A stretch of DNA of 64,000 nt. It comes from an uncultured Eubacteriales bacterium. GTDB lineage: Bacteria; Bacillota; Clostridia; Peptostreptococcales; Anaerovoracaceae. The position numbers were made by a program, and so were the translations under genes. The stretch covers positions 62,001 to 126,000 of the forward strand of contig CADBKM010000003.1 in NCBI GenBank assembly GCA_902795265.1. The letters run 5' to 3'. Shown one piece after another: positions 60,122 through 64,000 of this stretch. Each line of letters opens with the position of its first letter. Position 1 is the first letter of the stretch. The notes under the pieces are model-generated. The model ran no database searches. It was not told the DNA's origin and worked only from the letters and a program-made list of their open reading frames with translations.

Positions 60122-61189
60122 TCAGTCGATTACAACTCCGTCTTCGTCAACTTTGAGGGAACCGTCATCTTCATTGCCGAGCAGATGGTCCATCAGCTTG
60201 CCGCGGACCTCTTCGAGCACGTCAGGATTAGCCTCAAGATATGCCTTGACGTTTTCTCTGCCCTGTCCGATCCTTTCATTTTTATAGCTGTACCATGAAC
60301 CGGATTTGTCGATGATGCCTACATCAGAAGCAAGATCGAGTATGTCTCCCGAAAGAGAAATGCCGGTTCCGTACATGATATCGAATTCAGCCTTTCTGAA
60401 CGGAGGAGCGACTTTGTTTTTGACGATCTTTACTCTGGTGCGGTTTCCGTAAACTTCATCACCCTTCTTGATAGTGTCGATCTTTCTTACATCGAGTCTC
60501 ATTGAGGCATAGAACTTAAGTGCGCGTCCGCCCGTAGTCGTTTCAGGATTTCCGAACATGACGCCGATCTTTTCTCTGAGCTGGTTGATGAAGATGACGC
60601 ATGTGCTGGTTCTGTTGATAGCACCTGCGATTTTACGAAGAGCCTGCGACATGAGTCTTGCCTGCAGACCTACATGAGAGTCGCCCATCTCGCCCTGGAT
60701 CTCTGCTTTAGGAACAAGGGCAGCTACGGAGTCGATAACGATGATGTCGACTGCTCCGCTTCTTGTGAGCATCTCGCAGATCTCGAGAGCCTGTTCTCCG
60801 GTATCAGGCTGAGATACCAGAAGCTCATCTACATTAACGCCAAGATTTCTGGCGTATACCGGATCGAGTGCATGCTCGGCATCGATAAACGCTGCCTGCC
60901 CGCCGTTGCGCTGTGCTTCAGCAATTGCATGGAGTGTCAGTGTAGTTTTACCCGATGATTCAGGACCATATATCTCAATGATTCGGCCCTTCGGATAACC
61001 GCCTACTCCGGTAGCGAAGTCAAGGCTCACCGAACCTGTTGAGATCACATCTATATTGCTTACAGGGCCGGACTCTCCGAGCCTCATGATAGCTCCTTTT
61101 CCGTACTGCTTCTGGATCTGATCGAGAGCCTGCTGTAAAGCCTTTTCTTTTGCCGCGCTTTCAGCGCTGCCTGCATTCTGAATAGCCAT
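60122..61189 (-). CDS. recA: Recombinase RecA
   Basis: 355-residue strand-exchange ATPase and LexA coprotease. Walker [18 protein letters not shown] near residue 74, the catalytic glutamate in [11 protein letters not shown], Walker [21 protein letters not shown]2-region [20 protein letters not shown], and an acidic C-terminal tail. It is transcribed alone from a LexA-controlled promoter and is not fused with the downstream genes; cinA, pgsA and rimO lie upstream in the usual order. Confidence 0.97.
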   Translation of the reverse strand: MAIQNAGSAESAAKEKALQQALDQIQKQYGKGAIMRLGESGPVSNIDVISTGSVSLDFATGVGGYPKGRIIEIYGPESSGKTTLTLHAIAEAQRNGGQAAFIDAEHALDPVYARNLGVNVDELLVSQPDTGEQALEICEMLTRSGAVDIIVIDSVAALVPKAEIQGEMGDSHVGLQARLMSQALRKIAGAINRTSTCVIFINQLREKIGVMFGNPETTTGGRALKFYASMRLDVRKIDTIKKGDEVYGNRTRVKIVKNKVAPPFRKAEFDIMYGTGISLSGDILDLASDVGIIDKSGSWYSYKNERIGQGRENVKAYLEANPDVLEEVRGKLMDHLLGNEDDGSLKVDEDGVVID

Positions 61190-61211
61190 ATTGCCTCCGT
61201 TGTAAAATAAT

Positions 61212-61225
61212 AGAACGCTTGTTCT
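61212..61225 (-). promoter_or_regulatory. LexA box of recA
   Basis: AGAACGCTTGTTCT is a fully symmetric GAAC-N4-GTTC site lying just downstream of the -10 box, 23 bases before the recA start codon. It shares its half-sites with the three boxes at 25634-25709, so both genes would belong to one SOS regulon. Confidence 0.85.
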
Positions 61226-61230
61226 TATTT

Positions 61231-61259
61231 ATAGTACTGCGTTAAACTTGCTCTGTCAA
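61231..61259 (-). promoter_or_regulatory. recA sigma-A promoter
   Basis: On the - strand TTGACA (61259-61254), a 17-base spacer and TACTAT (61236-61231). Transcription would start near 61224, inside the LexA box. Confidence 0.85.
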
Positions 61260-61366
61260 TATTATATTTCCTCATGCTCTGTCTTGTCGAACAACAGGAG
61301 CACTTATTCCTGCAATTATTGACCTTTTTTCGTGTATCAGCACTTTTTTTATGTACCGGACCCTGT

Positions 61367-62596
61367 TTATCTGATCAGCAGATAAACTGCCCTCAGCATT
61401 CTCAGAGTTATATATCTGCGGTTCCATTTGCGGTCATTTCTTGAAGTATTGACAGCATAGAACCCGGTCTCATCGCCCATGGCATAACCAATGTAAGCCT
61501 CTCCGGCTGAGTGCCCCGGATCGGCATCAGGCCCTGCGTATCCGGTAACTGAAACTGCTATATCAGCTCCCGAACGTGCTTTTGCGCCGGCCGCCATGGC
61601 TTCCGCCACCTGGCTGCTGACGACGCCGTACTTGTCTATGAGTTCGGCCGGAACTCCAAGTTCTTTGATTTTGCTTTCATTTGAATATGTGATGTATGCC
61701 GATGACAGAACCTCGGAAGCACCGGCAACATCAGTTATAGCTGCCGGGAACAGTCCGCTCGTGCACGATTCGGCAGAGGTGATCTTAAGCCCCTTCTGTT
61801 TGAGCAGACGTACGACTACCTCATTGAGATTTTCATCGTCGTAGCTGTAAATATAATCTCCCACCAGCTCATCGACACGCTTTACCATTTCATCGACAGC
61901 GGCCTCGGCTTCTTCGAGTGTGTCTCTCTGCGAAGCTACACGCAGATTGCATTCGCCTTCTTTTGCGTAAGTAGCAACAGTAGGATCAGTCTGGCCGTCA
62001 ATGACCGGCATAAGCACTGTCTCGAGATCGGATTCACCGATTCCGATGGTGTGGATTATGCGGTAGAACATCTTTTTGCCCATAAAATGAGACAGATACT
62101 CTTTTACGCCGTTATCCCAGAGCCACTTCATCTCACGCGGAGGTCCCGGAAGGCATATCGCCGTTTTACCGTCGACATTCAGAGCAAAACCCGGCGCAGT
62201 TCCGGAAGCGTTATAAAACGGAGTGCATCCTTCAGGCAGATAAGCCTGTTTCATATTGTTTTCAGCCATGTGATGGCCGCGCTTCTCAAAAAAGCCTTTC
62301 AGCTGCTCCACTACCTCGTCATCTCTGTAAAGGCCTCTGCCCATGTATTCAGCAACGATCTCTTTAGTGAGATCATCCTGAGTTGGTCCAAGCCCTCCGG
62401 TCAGTATCACGAGGTCTGTGTCTGAAAAAGCTTCAGCCAGCTTTGCCTTGAGCCTTGCAGGATTATCCCCCACCACAAAGTGATACATGACATCAAACCC
62501 CATGTGATTGAGGTTTTCCGAAAGAAATGCCGCATTAGTGTTTACAGTCTGACCAAAAAGAAGTTCTGTTCCTACAGCAAGTATCGAAGTTTTCAA
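61367..62596 (-). CDS. cinA: CinA-family protein (nicotinamide mononucleotide deamidase-like)
   Basis: 409 residues: an N-terminal molybdopterin-binding-like (MoCF) domain (ILAVGTELLFGQTVNTNAAF, LVILTGGLGPTQDDLTKEIV, CLPGPPREMKWLWDNGV) and a C-terminal CinA domain (TSAESCTSGLFPAAITDVAG, SVTGYAGPDADPGHSAGEAY). Family members deamidate NMN or hydrolyse ADP-ribose, and the gene is competence-induced in streptococci. It starts with TTG behind GGGAGGGATG. Confidence 0.92.
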   Translation of the reverse strand: MKTSILAVGTELLFGQTVNTNAAFLSENLNHMGFDVMYHFVVGDNPARLKAKLAEAFSDTDLVILTGGLGPTQDDLTKEIVAEYMGRGLYRDDEVVEQLKGFFEKRGHHMAENNMKQAYLPEGCTPFYNASGTAPGFALNVDGKTAICLPGPPREMKWLWDNGVKEYLSHFMGKKMFYRIIHTIGIGESDLETVLMPVIDGQTDPTVATYAKEGECNLRVASQRDTLEEAEAAVDEMVKRVDELVGDYIYSYDDENLNEVVVRLLKQKGLKITSAESCTSGLFPAAITDVAGASEVLSSAYITYSNESKIKELGVPAELIDKYGVVSSQVAEAMAAGAKARSGADIAVSVTGYAGPDADPGHSAGEAYIGYAMGDETGFYAVNTSRNDRKWNRRYITLRMLRAVYLLIR

Positions 62597-62614
62597 CTGA
62601 ACATCCCTCCCTGC

Positions 62615-63148
62615 TTACTGTCTGAATACTCCGCGGTTCTTTAATACGTACTCGGTTCCTGAATATACAGTCATGACGAGAGAAGCATAAAAGATAATAC
62701 TGCCCGCTTTCATAACCATCGCCCCTTTATCTCCAAGGCAAAGTGCCAGCAGGAATACGATGACCGCAACCATCTGAAGTACTGTCTTTATTTTTCCTGA
62801 CATGCCTGCTGCAAGGACTGTGCCCTCTGAAGCCGCAACAGTTCTCATTCCGGCAACGACGAATTCACGGGCAAGAATAAGTATGAGCATCCATGCAGCG
62901 ATTATGTCTGATTCGATGAAGAGGCATAATGCCGAATATACAAGGATCTTATCCGCAAGCGGGTCCATGATCTTTCCGAAATTTGTAACAAGTCCGCGTT
63001 CACGGGCAATCTTTCCGTCAAAGAAATCCGTTATGGAAGCTGCGATAAAAATCACAAGTGCAGCAGGAAACATCTTAAGAAGATACGCTGCGATGAAAAA
63101 CGGCACTGCGGCCATACGAATTACAGTCAGTTTATTTGGAAGATTCAT
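62615..63148 (-). CDS. pgsA: CDP-diacylglycerol-glycerol-3-phosphate 3-phosphatidyltransferase
   Basis: 177-residue membrane enzyme making phosphatidylglycerol phosphate. The CDP-alcohol phosphotransferase motif D-G-x2-A-R-x8-G-x3-D-x3-D is complete in DFFDGKIARERGLV...GKIMDPLADK, between membrane helices (VIFIAASITDFF, AWMLILILAREFVVAGM, VIFLLALCLGDKGAMVM). It overlaps the end of rimO by 4 bases. Phosphatidylglycerol is also the substrate of the Cls encoded at 45014. Confidence 0.94.
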   Translation of the reverse strand: MNLPNKLTVIRMAAVPFFIAAYLLKMFPAALVIFIAASITDFFDGKIARERGLVTNFGKIMDPLADKILVYSALCLFIESDIIAAWMLILILAREFVVAGMRTVAASEGTVLAAGMSGKIKTVLQMVAVIVFLLALCLGDKGAMVMKAGSIIFYASLVMTVYSGTEYVLKNRGVFRQ

Positions 63149-64000
63149 TCATTTACCTCCGTTCCCTCGAGATCGTATTCATATGTATCAGTAATCAGGA
63201 CTTTTACAATGTCGCCCGGCATGATATCCATCCTGTTTGATGTAAAAGTAACAGCACAGTCAATTTCAGGCGCATCGTATCTTGTGCGGCCCGAATACGT
63301 GTTGACAAGGTTTTCCAGAACACTTTCGTCAACATTATCAAAGTCCTCTACTACATCGTTGGCGTCGATCTCAAGGATCTCATCAACTATGACTTCATAT
63401 ACCTTGCCGATCTTGCGCTCGTTGAGTTTTTCGCTGACAGCAAGCTGGTGTTCCATAACGATATCGCGCCTTGCACGGCGTTCTTCTTCGGGGATCTTGC
63501 CGTCCATGTCAAATGAAGGCGTACCTTCTTCTTCCGAGAATGCAAATGCTCCCAGCCTGTCGATATCGTAATTGTCAATAAAGTCGATCAGCTCATCCAT
63601 ATCGCTGCCGGTTTCACCCGGGAATCCGACAAGCAGAGTGGTCCTGATATGTACATCAGGGATCCTTTCTCTAAGCTTTGCGATCACAGCCTTGATCGAG
63701 TCTCCGCTCGAGCGCCTTCTCATGCGGTCAAGCACATGATCCGATATGTGCTGGATAGGCATATCGATGTAATTACATACTTTTGGTTCACTTGCGATGG
63801 CATCAATAAGTTCGTCAGTAATACCATTATCGTAAACATACATCAATCTTATCCATTCGATGCCTTCCACCTTGCAAAGCCTGTGCAGAAGTTCAGGCAG
63901 CCTGACTTCTCCGTACAGATCGCGTCCGTACTGCGATGTGTCCTGGGCTATAAGTATGAGCTCCTTTACGCCGTTTGCAGCCATATCTTCAGCTTCATGC
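63145..64000 (-). CDS. rimO: Ribosomal protein S12 methylthiotransferase RimO, 3' part
   Basis: The frame is open to the right edge (preceding residues HEAED), so the N-terminal and radical-SAM CxxxCxxC part lies outside. Visible are AANGVKELILIAQDTSQYGRD, a family signature, WIRLMYVYDNGITDELI, YIDMPIQHISDHVLDRMRRR, RTTLLVGFPGETGSDMDEL and FSEEEGTPSFDMD, then a C-terminal TRAM domain (IGKVYEVIVDEILEID). RimO methylthiolates Asp88 of S12. The order rimO-pgsA-cinA-recA is standard in Firmicutes. Confidence 0.93.
   Translation of the reverse strand, partial: HEAEDMAANGVKELILIAQDTSQYGRDLYGEVRLPELLHRLCKVEGIEWIRLMYVYDNGITDELIDAIASEPKVCNYIDMPIQHISDHVLDRMRRRSSGDSIKAVIAKLRERIPDVHIRTTLLVGFPGETGSDMDELIDFIDNYDIDRLGAFAFSEEEGTPSFDMDGKIPEEERRARRDIVMEHQLAVSEKLNERKIGKVYEVIVDEILEIDANDVVEDFDNVDESVLENLVNTYSGRTRYDAPEIDCAVTFTSNRMDIMPGDIVKVLITDTYEYDLEGTEVNE

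Noticed and set aside
61329..61338. TGATACACG copy (reverse strand) between recA and cinA as a further transposon site
   Set aside because: A single 9-base match is expected about once by chance in both strands of this window, and no other copy or mobile gene is near.

Overview
The window looks like a chromosome segment of a Gram-positive anaerobe of the class Clostridia. The signs are strong AGGAGG-type ribosome binding sites, frequent TTG starts, GAAC-N4-GTTC LexA boxes, RNase J, YlbF, IreB, DUF896 and Asp23 proteins, a T-box leader, and Firmicutes gene orders such as rsfS-leuS, xseA-xseB-ispA-tlyA, mutS-mutL-miaA and obgE-rpmA-rplU. A relative of Eubacteriales family XIII (Mogibacterium-like) is my guess; no rRNA or tRNA gene is visible to test it.

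Bases 1-26057 are a housekeeping arm, all on the + strand: yqeK, rsfS, leuS, RNase J, ylbF, efp, mltG, the tRNA wobble-uridine pair trmR/trhP, a CBS-domain membrane protein, asp23, nusB, a TsaD paralogue, xseA/xseB, ispA, tlyA, an aminotransferase, mutS, mutL, miaA, a tyrosine recombinase, a methionine gamma-lyase-like enzyme, a TVP38 protein, a YbaK deacylase, and a YneA-like SOS division inhibitor under three LexA boxes.

Bases 26058-52841 form an accessory block. An 889-base gene-free stretch holds several strong hairpins and an array of TTTTGATACACG repeats beside a truncated TniQ/TnsD-like gene, which looks like the end of a decayed Tn7-like element. Next, on the - strand, comes an 11-gene operon read from proC (38689) to an ornithine-cyclodeaminase-family gene (27857). 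It encodes a 2-oxoacid dehydrogenase complex (E1alpha, E1beta, E2, E3), a sodium symporter with a small MetS-like subunit, a DUF3830 protein, an SDR and an MBL-fold hydrolase, with a LysR regulator upstream. It reads as import and oxidation of an amino or imino acid; the substrate is unknown. Then follow a divergent SDR, an IS4-family transposase, a TrpB2-type gene under a tryptophan T-box, a DUF1097/3D-domain/cardiolipin synthase operon, and a second LysR-linked operon (membrane protein, flavoprotein, dimeric-barrel-like protein, LVIVD beta-propeller) of unknown function.

Bases 52834-64000 are a second housekeeping arm on the - strand: ruvX, ireB, alaS, a DUF896 protein, a Spo0A-C-domain protein without a receiver, comEA, obgE, rpmA, rplU with a C-terminal extension, recA with a LexA box, cinA, pgsA and the 3' part of rimO. 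The two core arms are transcribed towards each other, with the accessory block between them.
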